NCBI RefSeq assembly: GCF_045207785.1
Contig: NZ_CP108776.1
Coordinates: forward strand, 5,704,001 to 5,768,000
Source: Embleya sp045207785
GTDB lineage: Bacteria; Actinomycetota; Actinomycetes; Streptomycetales; Streptomycetaceae
Direction of reading: 5' to 3'
DNA length: 64,000 nucleotides
This document shows positions 1 to 8,608 of this stretch, piece by piece; the stretch's first letter is position 1; the number at the start of each line of letters is the position of its first letter. The notes under the pieces were generated by a model that saw nothing but the letters and a program-made list of their open reading frames with translations, was not told the origin of the DNA and did not search any database. The translations under genes and the position numbers were made by a program.

Positions 1-296
1 ACGGCACCGGCGCAGATCAGCACGGGTCCCGCGATCGTGGCGCCGGCCTCGACCCTTGCCCCGTTCTCGACGCGGACGGCTCCGGTCAGCCGCGCGTCGG
101 GGTGGACGTCGGCGGTGTCGGCGATGTCGGTGGTGAGGTGGTCCAGGTCGGCGGCGATGGCCGGCTTGACGTCGAACACACGGGCGCAGCGGGCCAGGAC
201 GTCGGTGACGTAGCGGTGCGTGGCCCGGTTGGGGTCGATGTAGTAGGTGGTGGTGAGGCGTTCGTCGGGGGGCGGGGGCGTGGAAAGGGTGCGCAC
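1..296 (-). CDS. hexapeptide-repeat (left-handed beta-helix) protein, 3' part outside window
   Basis: This reverse-strand reading frame is open from a GTG at 296 to the window edge (98 codons), so only the N-terminal part is seen. A GAGGAG ribosome binding site lies about 5 nt before the GTG. After an N-terminal stretch of about 65 residues, the sequence turns into short isoleucine/valine-rich steps (ARLTGAVRVENGARVEAGAT, then IAGPVLICAGA). These look like the coils of a left-handed beta-helix, as in acyltransferases or sugar-nucleotide enzymes with hexapeptide repeats. The true substrate cannot be told from this fragment. It is divergent from the XRE regulator at 517, which may control it from the shared 220-bp gap. 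Confidence 0.6.
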   Translation of the reverse strand, partial: MRTLSTPPPPDERLTTTYYIDPNRATHRYVTDVLARCARVFDVKPAIAADLDHLTTDIADTADVHPDARLTGAVRVENGARVEAGATIAGPVLICAGA

Positions 297-422
297 GGTC
301 GCTCCTCGTGCGGTGGGGCCGGGCGGCTGTGACCGCCTCGGGCGCGGATCAAAAAGTGCGGTACCGCGCGGTCCCATCACGCCTCGAACCGGGCCCCGGC
401 GTCCCGGTCGGGAACGCATGCC

Positions 423-447
423 GCAAACCATTTGCATGTTGTGCAAA
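423..447. promoter_or_regulatory. overlapping GCAAA/TTTGC inverted repeats, possible operator
   Basis: Two inverted repeats share a half-site. GCAAA-CCA-TTTGC spans 423-435 and TTTGCA-TGTTG-TGCAAA spans 431-447. Three half-sites in 25 bp, in the gap between divergent genes (starts at 296 and 517), suggest a binding site for a dimeric regulator, perhaps the XRE protein encoded next to it. This is pattern reading only; no promoter hexamers were recognised with confidence. Confidence 0.4.
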
Positions 448-516
448 GCGGTTCATCGTGGGGGTGTGCGGGTGCTATCACTGGGAGTTCCTGTACCGGC
501 AGGCGAGGAGGTCGTC

Positions 517-1872
517 GTGGCTACAGCCAGGCAACAGCGGCAGCGTCCGGGTTCGGGCACGCGGGTGCGCCAGGCCCGCCTGGCGCGGGCGTGGACGCTC
601 GCCGAACTCGGTCGGCGTGCCGGATACTCCGCCGCGCAGGTCTCCCGGTACGAACGGGGCCTGGCCCCCTTGACGGACGTCACGGTCATCCGGCGGTTCG
701 CCCACGCGCTGGAGTTGTCCGTCGAGGACTTCGGGCTCGCGCCGATGCCGGCGTTACCGGGACCGCATGCGGCAACGACGGGATCGTTTCCGGGATTGCC
801 GGGTCCTACTGTGGTGCGCGAGGAACCACGAGAGGGTGAGAACGTGCGCAGACGACGCCTGTTGGCGAACCTGGCGGCCACCGCCTCCCTCCCGCTCGTC
901 GGCGCCGGCTCCGCCGGAGCGCGGACACCCGCCTCGGGGGAACTCCTGGTCGCGCGGGTGCGTGACGCGATGCTCGGCCTGGACGACGTACCGGCAGCAA
1001 CCACCACCGCGCGGGTGCGCGCCGCGTTGGCGGTGGCCATGGGCGACTACCACGCCGGCCGCTACAACGCGCTCACGGAACGCCTGCCGCGCCTGCTCGC
1101 GGCAGGCCACGCCCTGGCCGACGACACCGCCGGCGCCGAGCACCAGGCGCTGCTGGCCGAGGTCTACGTGCTGACCACCCGCATGCTGATCAAACTCGAC
1201 GACACACAACTCGGCTGGATGGCCGCCGACCGTGCCCGCACCACAGCCCACGCCGGCAACAGCCCCCTCGTCGCGGCCGAGGCGGCCCGCAACCTCGCCG
1301 TCCTGGCGCGCAGGGCCGGATGGCACGAACAGGCCATGCGCATCGCCCTCGACGCCGCCGACCACCCCACCCTCCGAGGCCCCTCCCCGCGCTTCGCCGC
1401 CGAACGCGGACTGCTCCTGCAGTCCGCCGCGTACACCGCCGCACGGGCCGGCGACCGCGACGGGATGCGCGAACTCACCGACGAGGCCGCCGCCATCGCC
1501 GCCCGCCTGGGCGGGGTGATGCTCCGCGACCACGGCGGCGGCTTCGGAACCGCCACCGTAACCCTCCACCGGATCTCCGCCGAGAACGCCGCCGGCGACC
1601 CCGGCGCGGCCGTCACCGCAGCCCGCACCATCGCACCGGCGACCCTGCCCACCGTCGAGCGCCGCTGCCGCTACTTCACCGACGTCGCCACCGCCTACGC
1701 CCACTGGGGGCGCCGCGACCAGAGCCTGCACGCACTCCTGAACGCCGAACGCTGCTCCCCCGAGGAAACCCACACCCGCCCCGCCGTCCGCGCCCTCGTC
1801 ACCGGACTCCTCGTCGGCGCACGCACCACGCCCGAACTCCGCGCACTCGCCGCACGCTGCGCCATCGCCTGA
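517..1872 (+). CDS. XRE-family helix-turn-helix regulator with TPR-like C-terminal region
   Basis: This is a predicted cytoplasmic DNA-binding regulator of 451 residues. Residues about 16-70 form an XRE helix-turn-helix (TLAELGRRAGYSAAQVSRYE is the recognition core). A linker follows, and then about 330 alanine-rich helical residues of the TPR-like type common in large actinobacterial XRE proteins. An Arg-rich stretch followed by a hydrophobic segment near residue 110 looks superficially like a twin-arginine signal but is internal. The frame is open to 247, but GTG 517 is preferred because GAGGAG sits 6 nt before it and the protein then starts just before the HTH. It faces the beta-helix gene across a gap holding operator-like repeats. 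Its target and ligand are unknown. Confidence 0.8.
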   Translation: MATARQQRQRPGSGTRVRQARLARAWTLAELGRRAGYSAAQVSRYERGLAPLTDVTVIRRFAHALELSVEDFGLAPMPALPGPHAATTGSFPGLPGPTVVREEPREGENVRRRRLLANLAATASLPLVGAGSAGARTPASGELLVARVRDAMLGLDDVPAATTTARVRAALAVAMGDYHAGRYNALTERLPRLLAAGHALADDTAGAEHQALLAEVYVLTTRMLIKLDDTQLGWMAADRARTTAHAGNSPLVAAEAARNLAVLARRAGWHEQAMRIALDAADHPTLRGPSPRFAAERGLLLQSAAYTAARAGDRDGMRELTDEAAAIAARLGGVMLRDHGGGFGTATVTLHRISAENAAGDPGAAVTAARTIAPATLPTVERRCRYFTDVATAYAHWGRRDQSLHALLNAERCSPEETHTRPAVRALVTGLLVGARTTPELRALAARCAIA

Positions 1873-2165
1873 CCGAGGCCACCGACCCAGTGGGTGGGGC
1901 GCCCCGAGCCTCCGGGTGCGCCCGAGCGCGGTTGTCGCCTGCGCAGGCCTCGGCGGAATCGGGTGTGGCGGCCTCGGCCGGCCGCGTGGAAGTGGCGGTT
2001 GCGGCGTCCCCCTTCGAGGCGAACGTCGCGCCGCCGAACCAGTAGGACACGGCGATCGCGATCGCGACGAGCGGCCAGTTGGGTACGGGCAGGGGAATCC
2101 CGGAGCATTAGGCTGACCGGTCGGACGGCGGTATTCGGCCGGCGGCTGCTGAAGGGGAGCGCATC
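1873..2165. other. intergenic region with no convincing gene
   Basis: This is about 290 bp between the XRE regulator and the NUDIX gene. The reverse strand encodes a short hydrophobic stretch around 2030-2090 that resembles a membrane helix. Its frame is closed by a TAA just upstream, and the first usable start lies after the helix, so it may be a remnant. The NUDIX promoter presumably lies near 2110-2160, but I could not assign hexamers. Confidence 0.3.
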
Positions 2166-2813
2166 GTGAACGACCCGGGCACTCGGGCGAGGATCGTCGA
2201 CACCGCCGAGGCGTGGCCCGTCGCGGAGAGCGAGACGCCGTTCAAGGGGCGGGTCTGGTCGATGCGCAGTGAAGTGGTCGAGATGCCGGACGGCAGCAGT
2301 GCGCGTCGCGACTATCTGGCGCACCCCGGGGCCGTGGGGATCGTCGCGTTGGACGAGCAGGGGCGGCTGCTGGTGTTGCGCCAGTATCGGCATCCGGTGC
2401 GGCACAAGCTGTGGGAGATTCCGGCGGGGTTGCTCGACGTGCCCGGCGAGAATCCGTTGCACGCCGCGCAGCGCGAGCTGTTCGAGGAGGCCCACTACGA
2501 GGCCCGTGTGTGGAACGTGCTCCTCGACATCTACACGACACCCGGCTCCTCCGACGAGGCGATCCGGGTGTTTCTCGCCCGGGGGCTGTCCGAATCGCGG
2601 GCGGAGCGGTTCGCGGTGGAGCACGAGGAGGTCGGTATGGAACTGGCCTGGCTGCCGCTGGCCGAAGCGGTCGAACTGGTCCTCGCGGGCGAACTGCACA
2701 ACCCGATACTGACCTCCGGCGCGTTGGCCCTGGCGGCGGCACAGGCGTCGGCCGAGGGGCTCGACGGTCTGCGCGACGCCCAGGCGCCGTGGCCCGCGCG
2801 ACCGTACAGCTGA
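2166..2813 (+). CDS. NUDIX hydrolase, ADP-ribose pyrophosphatase type
   Basis: This is a 215-residue enzyme predicted to hydrolyse nucleoside diphosphate derivatives, most likely ADP-ribose, in the cytoplasm. The Nudix box lies at about residues 86-108: an ELPAG-like lead (WEIPAGLLDVPGE) is followed by E-N-P-L-H-A-A-Q-R-E-L-F-E-E, which supplies the metal-binding REUxEE glutamates. The GLLDVPGE spacing is one residue longer than the strict consensus, as is usual in ADP-ribose pyrophosphatases. The GTG start has a GGGGAGCG ribosome binding site. From memory, a NUDIX gene lies near ald in Streptomyces. The exact substrate is not provable from sequence. Confidence 0.88.
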   Translation: MNDPGTRARIVDTAEAWPVAESETPFKGRVWSMRSEVVEMPDGSSARRDYLAHPGAVGIVALDEQGRLLVLRQYRHPVRHKLWEIPAGLLDVPGENPLHAAQRELFEEAHYEARVWNVLLDIYTTPGSSDEAIRVFLARGLSESRAERFAVEHEEVGMELAWLPLAEAVELVLAGELHNPILTSGALALAAAQASAEGLDGLRDAQAPWPARPYS

Positions 2814-2937
2814 TCCTTCGCACCACCTCCTTTCACACTTCTTTCGACCCCCCTTTCTGCCGCCGCCGGCGTTGCTCCGCACGAATCGGGTGAGCCTGCG
2901 GCGGAGCCGGCCGCGCGTTCGTTAGCCTGCGGGCTGT

Positions 2938-5085
2938 GTGCGGCTGAGACAGGGGGCGTCTGGGGTGGGTGTGGCCGGGGAGTCCGGGGCCGTATGCGAT
3001 ACGGCCGAGGGGCGTGTTCCCGGTATGCGCACGCCGGTCGATGCGCTGCCCGCGATCGTGGACCAACTGCCGCCCGGCGGGCTCGACTTCGTCGGACGCG
3101 CGGACGAGCTCGACACCCTGTACACCTGGGTGACCGGCCCCGGGGCGGCGATTCCCGCCCAGCTCGCGCCGAACGATCCCGAACATCCGGGCACCACCCG
3201 GACCGTGTGGCTGCCGCGCGACCGGGTCGTCGCGATCACCGGACCCGTGGGCGTGGGGCGGACCGAGTTCGCCGTGCGGCTCGCGCACCGGCTCGCGCCG
3301 CACTTTCCGGACGGTCGGCTGTACGCGCGGCTGACCGGGCCGCGCGGTGAACTGATCCCGCCCGGCGACGTGCTCGAGTCCCTGTTGTACGCGCTCGGCA
3401 CCGCGACCATCCCGTCCGCGCACGAGGAGCGGATCCGGCTCTTTCGCGAGCACCTCGACGGCAAGCGGTTCCTGTTGCTCCTGGAGGACGTGACCGGGAC
3501 CGCGCAGCTGCGGCCGCTGCTGCCGCAGAGTCCGACCGCGCTGGTGGTGATCACCTCCGTGTCGCCGCTGACCGGGCTGGGCCGGGCCGCCGCGGTGCGG
3601 ACCTGCGCGCTCGACATGCTCGACGTGCGGGCGTCCGCCGAGCTGCTCGGCAATCTGGCCGGGCACACCCGGGTCGCGTGCGATCCGCGCGCCGCGGACG
3701 AGCTCGCCGCGCTGTGCGACTTCCACCCGGCCGCGCTGCGGATGGCCGGCGCGTGGTTGCGGGCCCGGCCGCGCTACGCGATGGCCGATGTCGGGCGGCG
3801 GCTGCGGGCCGAGCGGTTGCGGCTGCACGAGCAGGCCGGCGACGACCTCGCGGTGCGCGCGTGCTTCTCGCTGATCCACCGCGAACTGGTGCCCTCCGCC
3901 GCGCGGCTGCTGCGGCTGCTCGCGCTGGTGCCCGGGCGCGAGTTCGGCGCGGACGCCGCCGCGGCGCTCGCCGACTGCGGGCCGGACGCGGCGACCCGGT
4001 CGTTGACCGAGCTGCGTGAGCTGCACCTGTTGGAGCAGGGGTCGGTGCCCGGGCGGTTCCGCTTCCACGACCTGGTCCGCGGCTATGTCCAGGAGCGGCT
4101 CGACGCCGAGGAGCGGCCCGGCGAGCGGCGCAACGCGCGGGTTCGGCTGCTCGACCGGTACGTCCGGCTCGCCCGCTCGGCCGAGCGGATCATCGTCGGC
4201 ACGGACGGTCCGGACCCCGGCGCCGACGTGCGCTTCGAGTCCGCCGACGAGGCCCGCGCGTGGCTGCGCGACGAGCGGCCCGAATTGCTCGCCGCGGCCC
4301 GGGTCGCCGCCGCGGCCGGGCTCGACGCCGCGACCCGCCGGCTGGTGGCGGTGCTCACCCGCCTCCTGGATCGCCGCGCGCACTGGAGCGACGTGCGCGA
4401 GCTGCACGAACTCGCGCTGACCACCGCGCGCCGCGCGGGATCGGGCCGGCAGGAGGCCGTCGCCCTGCTCAACCTGGGCAACCTGCACGTCGCGCGGGAC
4501 GAACTGGAGGAGGCGCTGTCCTGCTACCGGGCGGCCCTGGAGGTCTCGCGCGGGCTCGGCGACCCGGCGGGGGAGGGCCGGGCGATGGTCAACCTCGGCA
4601 ACGCCTACGCCGACCTCGGCGACCTGCAGCGGGCCGCCGACTGGTACGACCGCTCACTCCTGCTGCGTCGCACGATCGGTGACGCCGCCGGGCAGGCCCG
4701 CGTGCTGTCGCACCTCGGCCGGCTGCACGCGCGGATGGGCCGGTTCGAACAATCCGTCCGCGACCACCGCGCGGCCCTGGGCGTACGCCGCCGGATCGGC
4801 GACCCCGCCGACATCGGCCGAGTGCTGACCGACATCGCCGCCGTGCTCGGCGAGGCGGGCCGCACCCACGAGGCGCTCGCCGTGTACCGGGACGCGATGG
4901 AGGCGTTCCGGGCCGCCGGCGACGAGCGCCTGGAGGCACTCGCGCTGTTGCAGAGCGCCGAACTGGTGCTCGACGCGGGCGACGTCCGGGACGCGCGATC
5001 GCGTCGCCGGGAGGCATTGGCCCTGCTCGTGGACGCGGGCGCGCCCGAAGCCGCCGAGGTTCGTCGATACCTGGGTGACGAATAG
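2938..5085 (+). CDS. NB-ARC/TPR-like ATPase-type protein with Arg in the Walker A motif
   Basis: This 715-residue cytoplasmic protein follows the AfsR/SARP-like STAND pattern without a DNA-binding domain. A lead-in (FVGRADELDTLYTWV) comes first, then a P-loop at about residues 100-112 reading GPVGVGRTEF, in which the usual lysine is arginine. A Walker-B-like stretch (RFLLLLEDV) follows. Residues about 300-400 form the winged-helix/linker part (LLRLLALVPG, FRFHDLVRGYVQERL). From residue about 500 there are at least five TPRs (for example ALLNLGNLHVARDELEEALS). The start is uncertain: GTG 2938 gives the longest form and ATG 3025 is an alternative just before the conserved part. It probably acts as a signalling or scaffold ATPase, but its partner is unknown. 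Confidence 0.75.
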   Translation: MRLRQGASGVGVAGESGAVCDTAEGRVPGMRTPVDALPAIVDQLPPGGLDFVGRADELDTLYTWVTGPGAAIPAQLAPNDPEHPGTTRTVWLPRDRVVAITGPVGVGRTEFAVRLAHRLAPHFPDGRLYARLTGPRGELIPPGDVLESLLYALGTATIPSAHEERIRLFREHLDGKRFLLLLEDVTGTAQLRPLLPQSPTALVVITSVSPLTGLGRAAAVRTCALDMLDVRASAELLGNLAGHTRVACDPRAADELAALCDFHPAALRMAGAWLRARPRYAMADVGRRLRAERLRLHEQAGDDLAVRACFSLIHRELVPSAARLLRLLALVPGREFGADAAAALADCGPDAATRSLTELRELHLLEQGSVPGRFRFHDLVRGYVQERLDAEERPGERRNARVRLLDRYVRLARSAERIIVGTDGPDPGADVRFESADEARAWLRDERPELLAAARVAAAAGLDAATRRLVAVLTRLLDRRAHWSDVRELHELALTTARRAGSGRQEAVALLNLGNLHVARDELEEALSCYRAALEVSRGLGDPAGEGRAMVNLGNAYADLGDLQRAADWYDRSLLLRRTIGDAAGQARVLSHLGRLHARMGRFEQSVRDHRAALGVRRRIGDPADIGRVLTDIAAVLGEAGRTHEALAVYRDAMEAFRAAGDERLEALALLQSAELVLDAGDVRDARSRRREALALLVDAGAPEAAEVRRYLGDE

Positions 5086-5171
5086 TCCCCCGGGGTACCG
5101 GCTCTCATCGGTCGTCACGGGTGCAACCTACGAAATAGACAAGCGGTCGACCCATCACTGCCACTTTGTAA

Positions 5172-5202
5172 GGTTGGCGGGGCGTTCCAACCGCACTAAG
5201 CT
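5172..5202 (+). promoter_or_regulatory. possible ald promoter overlapping an inverted repeat
   Basis: TTGGCG (5175-5180) and TAAGCT (5197-5202) are 16 nt apart, a plausible sigma-70-type promoter about 80 nt before ald. GGTTGG-N9-CCAACC (5172-5177 and 5187-5192) overlaps it, as an operator would. Mycobacterial ald is controlled by an Lrp-type activator, but I cannot match this site to any regulator. Confidence 0.35.
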
Positions 5203-5283
5203 AGGGACACCGCGAGGTACGGCGTGCATTCGCATGCCGGGGCTCGTCGGTGCCCAACCCTCTGTCGACAGGACTTGATAGCC

Positions 5284-6399
5284 GTGAAGGTCGGTATCCC
5301 CCGCGAGGTCAAGAACCACGAGTACCGCGTGGCGATCACGCCCGCCGGCGTGCACGAGCTCGTGCGCAACGGTCACGAGGTCTACATCGAGAACGATGCG
5401 GGCGTCGGTTCCTCCATCCCGAACGAGGAGTACGTGGCCGCGGGGGCGACCATCCTCGCCACCGCAGACGACGTCTGGGCGACCGGCGACCTGATCCTCA
5501 AGGTCAAGGAGCCCATCGCGTCCGAGTTCGGGCGCCTGCGCAAGGACCAGACGCTGTTCACGTACCTGCACCTCGCCGCGGGTCGTGAGTGCACGGAGGC
5601 GCTGCTCAACGCCGGGACCACGTCCATCGCGTACGAGACGGTGCAGACGCCCAACGGCGCGCTGCCCCTGCTCGCCCCGATGTCCGAGGTGGCCGGTCGG
5701 CTCGCCCCGCAGGTCGGCTCGTACCACCTGATGGCGCAGGGCGGCGGCCGCGGCACCCTCATGGGTGGCGTGTCCGGCGTCTACGCCGCGAAGGTCGTCG
5801 TCATCGGCGCCGGTGTCTCCGGCATGAACGCCGCGGTGATCGCCCTCGGCATGCAGGCCGAGGTGCTGCTCCTGGACCGCAACATCCAGGCGCTGCGCGA
5901 CGCCGACCGGATCTACCAGGGTCACCTCCAGACCGTCGCCTCGAACTCGTACGAGATCGAGAAGGCCGTCCTGGACGCCGACCTGGTCATCGGCGCGGTG
6001 CTGATCCCGGGCGCCAAGGCCCCGAAGCTGATCACCAACGAGCTCGTGTCGCGGATGAAGCCGGGCTCCGTGCTCGTCGACATCGCGATCGACCAGGGTG
6101 GCTGCTTCGAGGACTCGCACGCGACCACGCACGACGACCCGGTGTACAAGGTCCACAACTCGATCTTCTACTGCGTCGCCAACATGCCGGGTGCGGTGCC
6201 GCACACGTCGACGTACGCGCTGACGAACGCGACGCTTCCCTACATCGTGCAGCTTGCGAACCGTGGGTGGCGGGATGCGGCCAAGGCTGATCGGGCGCTT
6301 GCGCTTGGTCTGTCGACGCATGAGGGGCAGCTCACGAATGTTGCCGTTGGCGAGGCGCTTGGCCTTCCGGCGGTTTCGCTGGAGGACATCCTCGGTTAG
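5284..6399 (+). CDS. ald: alanine dehydrogenase
   Basis: This enzyme catalyses reversible NAD-dependent oxidative deamination of L-alanine to pyruvate and ammonia. The 371-residue length is standard. The N-terminus MKVGIPREVKNHEYRVAITP is diagnostic of the family and fixes the start at GTG 5284, although the frame stays open to 5224. The substrate-binding domain is followed by the NAD Rossmann motif near residue 175 (VVVIGAGVSGMNAA). The hexamer-forming C-terminal part is complete (ANMPGAVPHTSTYALTNATL). Codon use becomes less GC3-biased in the last 40 codons. A candidate promoter lies at 5172-5202. A cluster of dispersed repeats follows the stop. Orthologues sit in the same order in Streptomyces, as far as I recall. 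Confidence 0.97.
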   Translation: MKVGIPREVKNHEYRVAITPAGVHELVRNGHEVYIENDAGVGSSIPNEEYVAAGATILATADDVWATGDLILKVKEPIASEFGRLRKDQTLFTYLHLAAGRECTEALLNAGTTSIAYETVQTPNGALPLLAPMSEVAGRLAPQVGSYHLMAQGGGRGTLMGGVSGVYAAKVVVIGAGVSGMNAAVIALGMQAEVLLLDRNIQALRDADRIYQGHLQTVASNSYEIEKAVLDADLVIGAVLIPGAKAPKLITNELVSRMKPGSVLVDIAIDQGGCFEDSHATTHDDPVYKVHNSIFYCVANMPGAVPHTSTYALTNATLPYIVQLANRGWRDAAKADRALALGLSTHEGQLTNVAVGEALGLPAVSLEDILG

Positions 6400-6414
6400 T
6401 CGGCGGGCTCGGGC

Positions 6415-6585
6415 GGCCTCAAGCGCCGGCCGGGCTCTTTGGCCTCAAGCGCCGGCCGGGCTGGTTTTACCCAGCCTTCGGCCGAGGTGGCCTCAAGCGC
6501 CGGCCGGGCTGGAGTTGGCTCGGTCGGGGTTGAAGGTGGCCTTGGGCGTTGGTCGACTGAGGTGGCCTCAAACGCCGGCCGGGCT
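6415..6585 (+). repeat. four copies of a 22-bp dispersed intergenic repeat
   Basis: The 22-mer GGCCTCAAGCGCCGGCCGGG(CT) occurs at 6415-6436, 6441-6462, 6489-6510 and, with one change (A for G), at 6564-6585. A degenerate copy lies near 6535. The same element recurs at 28879-29083, and about 45 bp around the copy at 6489 are nearly identical to the surroundings of the copy at 28926. From memory, CTCAARCGCCGG-type elements are very frequent between genes in Streptomyces genomes. Here they lie between ald and the broken xerD. Confidence 0.85.
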
Positions 6586-6683
6586 GGAGTTGGCTTGGTC
6601 GGGCTGGTTGTTGCATTGCGTGCCGTACATCCCCAATGGCGTGGGTGTGCGGCATGTGGTGTTTTTCGGGTCGGAATGGGCTT

Positions 6684-7279
6684 GTGGATGCGTTGATCCG
6701 TGCCTATGTGGCGTACCTGGGCGGCGAGTGTGGGGTGGCTCGGAACACGTTGCTTGGGTATCGGCGGGATCTTCGGCGGTACCTCTCTTATTTGGAGGGG
6801 CTCGGGCGGCATGTGCCGGGGGATGTGACCGTTGGCGATGTGTCGGCTTTTCCGGGCGTGTTGCGTGTGTCCGGGTTGGCGGAGGCGTCGGTCGCGCGGG
6901 CCGTGGTCGCGGTGCGGGGGGTGCATCGGTTCGCGGTGCGCGAGGGCTTGGTCGCGGTCGACGTCGCGCGCGATGTCGCGCCGCCCGCGCCGCCGTTGCC
7001 GCCGTCTTCCTCAACGCGCGAGGCGGGAGATTGTCACGGCAGAGCAGGTGGACCGTCCTCAAGGCCGCGGCCGCGCGAGCCGAACTGCCGGGCGACATCT
7101 CGCCGCACTCGCTGCGACATTCGTTCGCCACGCATTTGCTCGACAGTGGTGCGGATGTCCGGGTCGTCCGGGAACTTCTGGGTCATGCCTCGGTGACCGC
7201 GACGCAGGTCTACACGTTGATAACCATCGACGGAGTCCGTCAGGTGTACGCAGGATCCCACCCTCGGGCGCTTGACTAG
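6684..7279 (+). pseudogene. xerD: xerD-like tyrosine recombinase, internally deleted and frameshifted
   Basis: These are two parts of one tyrosine recombinase in different frames. From GTG 6684, the N-terminal SAM-like DNA-binding domain reads ALIRAYVAYLGGECGVARNT and LLGYRRDLRRYLSYLEGLG up to about 7000. The C-terminal catalytic end then continues in another frame as VFLNARGGRLSRQSRWTVLK, with HSLRHSFATHLL (the HxxR box) and GHASVTATQVYTLI (second His and the tyrosine nucleophile), ending at 7279. About 130 central residues of a normal ~300-residue XerD are missing, including the first catalytic arginine and the beta-hairpin lysine. The junction lies near 6990-7015, in a CCGCCG-rich stretch. 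This copy cannot make an active recombinase unless the sequence is wrong. Confidence 0.85.
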
Positions 7280-7315
7280 ATCGCCTCACATGTTGCATAC
7301 GTCGGGCGGTTCGCC

Positions 7316-7345
7316 TTGCTGCGACCGTCCGGAACGCCATAGAGT
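7316..7345 (+). promoter_or_regulatory. possible promoter of the parA-scpAB operon
   Basis: TTGCTG (7316-7321) and TAGAGT (7340-7345) are 18 nt apart, about 75 nt before parA. An AAGGAGG ribosome binding site follows near 7399. GTCGGCAAGGA occurs twice between promoter and start (about 7353 and 7393), which may be chance or a regulatory direct repeat. Confidence 0.4.
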
Positions 7346-7417
7346 CGCGATCCGTCGGCAAGGATTCAGGCTGACGAAGCAAGAAATGACCTGGTCGGCA
7401 AGGAGGTAAGACGACTT

Positions 7418-8608
7418 GTGAACGAGTCGACATTTGCTCCCGGGGGTGCCCAGCCAGGGGCGGCGCCGGGCCGTGCAGCGCCGACTACCTCTTCCTACGG
7501 GCCCGCCGACGGCTCGCAGGACCAGCAGGTGACGCGCACGGACAGCGCCGTTCAGGCGGGCCCCACCGCCCAGGCCGGCAAGGCCGGGCAGGACGGGCTC
7601 GATGGTCCGGACGCGCACGAGTACGCCTACGATATGTACTACTACGACGACGAGTTGCGCTACGCCGAGGAACTGCGTGGCGGACCGTTCGACCCCGACG
7701 CGGACTACGAACCGGATCCGGAGTACGCCGCGACCCTCGCCCCCGACGCCGCCACGCAGCGGCGCGAGCGCGTCGGCCCCACGGGCCGCGCCCTCCCGTA
7801 CTTCCCCATTCCGGCGCCGGTGAGCGAACACGGCCCGGCGAAGATCATCGCGATGTGCAACCAGAAGGGCGGCGTCGGCAAGACCACGTCGACCATCAAC
7901 CTGGGAGCCGCGCTCGCCGAGTACGGCCGCAGGGTCCTGCTCGTGGACTTCGACCCGCAGGGCGCCCTTTCGGTGGGCCTGGGTGTCAACCCCATGGAGC
8001 TCGAACTCACGGTCTACAACCTGCTGATGGAGAGCCATCTCAGCGCGGACGACGTCCTGCTGAAGACGATCATCCCCGGCATGGACCTGTTGCCCAGCAA
8101 CATCGACTTGTCGGCGGCGGAGGTCCAGCTCGTCACCGAGGTGGCACGTGAGACCACGCTCTCGCGGGCGATCCGGCCGCTGGTCAACGACTACGACTAC
8201 ATCATCATCGACTGCCAGCCCTCGCTCGGTCTGCTCACGGTCAACGCCCTCACCGCGGCGAACAGCGTCATCGTGCCGCTGGAATGCGAGTTCTTCGCAC
8301 TGCGCGGGGTGGCGCTGCTCACCGAGACGATCGAGAAGGTGCACGAGCGGCTCAACCCCGACCTCGTGCTGGACGGCATCCTCGCCACGATGTACGACGT
8401 GCGCACCGTGCACGGTCGTGAGGTGCTGGCACGAGTCACCGAGGCGTTCGGCGATCAGGTCTTCCACACCGTGATCGGACGGACCGTCAGGTTCCCCGAG
8501 ACCACGGTCGCGGGCGAGCCGATCACCACCTACGCGTCCAACTCGGTCGGCGCGGCCGCCTATCGTCAGCTCGCCAGGGAGGTGCTCGCCCGGTGTCGCG
8601 CCGAGTGA
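7418..8608 (+). CDS. parA: ParA/Soj-family ATPase
   Basis: This is a 396-residue Walker-type ATPase of the ParA/MinD superfamily, which binds DNA non-specifically as an ATP dimer and moves or positions cargo. The first 140 residues are a disordered, acidic, tyrosine-rich extension not found in minimal ParA. The deviant Walker A (QKGGVGKTTSTINL) lies at about 148-158, switch I is DFDPQGALSVGLG, and Walker B is DYIIIDCQPSLG. GTG 7418 is preceded by a strong AAGGAGG. It overlaps the next gene by 16 nt and leads an operon with scpA, scpB and rluB. This is probably not the oriC-proximal ParA that works with ParB. The context points to a second, SMC-linked ParA. Confidence 0.92.
   Translation: MNESTFAPGGAQPGAAPGRAAPTTSSYGPADGSQDQQVTRTDSAVQAGPTAQAGKAGQDGLDGPDAHEYAYDMYYYDDELRYAEELRGGPFDPDADYEPDPEYAATLAPDAATQRRERVGPTGRALPYFPIPAPVSEHGPAKIIAMCNQKGGVGKTTSTINLGAALAEYGRRVLLVDFDPQGALSVGLGVNPMELELTVYNLLMESHLSADDVLLKTIIPGMDLLPSNIDLSAAEVQLVTEVARETTLSRAIRPLVNDYDYIIIDCQPSLGLLTVNALTAANSVIVPLECEFFALRGVALLTETIEKVHERLNPDLVLDGILATMYDVRTVHGREVLARVTEAFGDQVFHTVIGRTVRFPETTVAGEPITTYASNSVGAAAYRQLAREVLARCRAE

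Noticed and set aside
1799..2050. Small reverse ORF with part of a membrane helix
   Set aside because: The hydrophobic part lies before the first start codon and an upstream stop closes the frame. At best it is a remnant.
6254..7279. 341-aa forward ORF spanning the end of ald, the repeats and the xerD C-terminus
   Set aside because: Only its last 90 residues match a protein family. The rest reads ald and intergenic repeats in the wrong frame.
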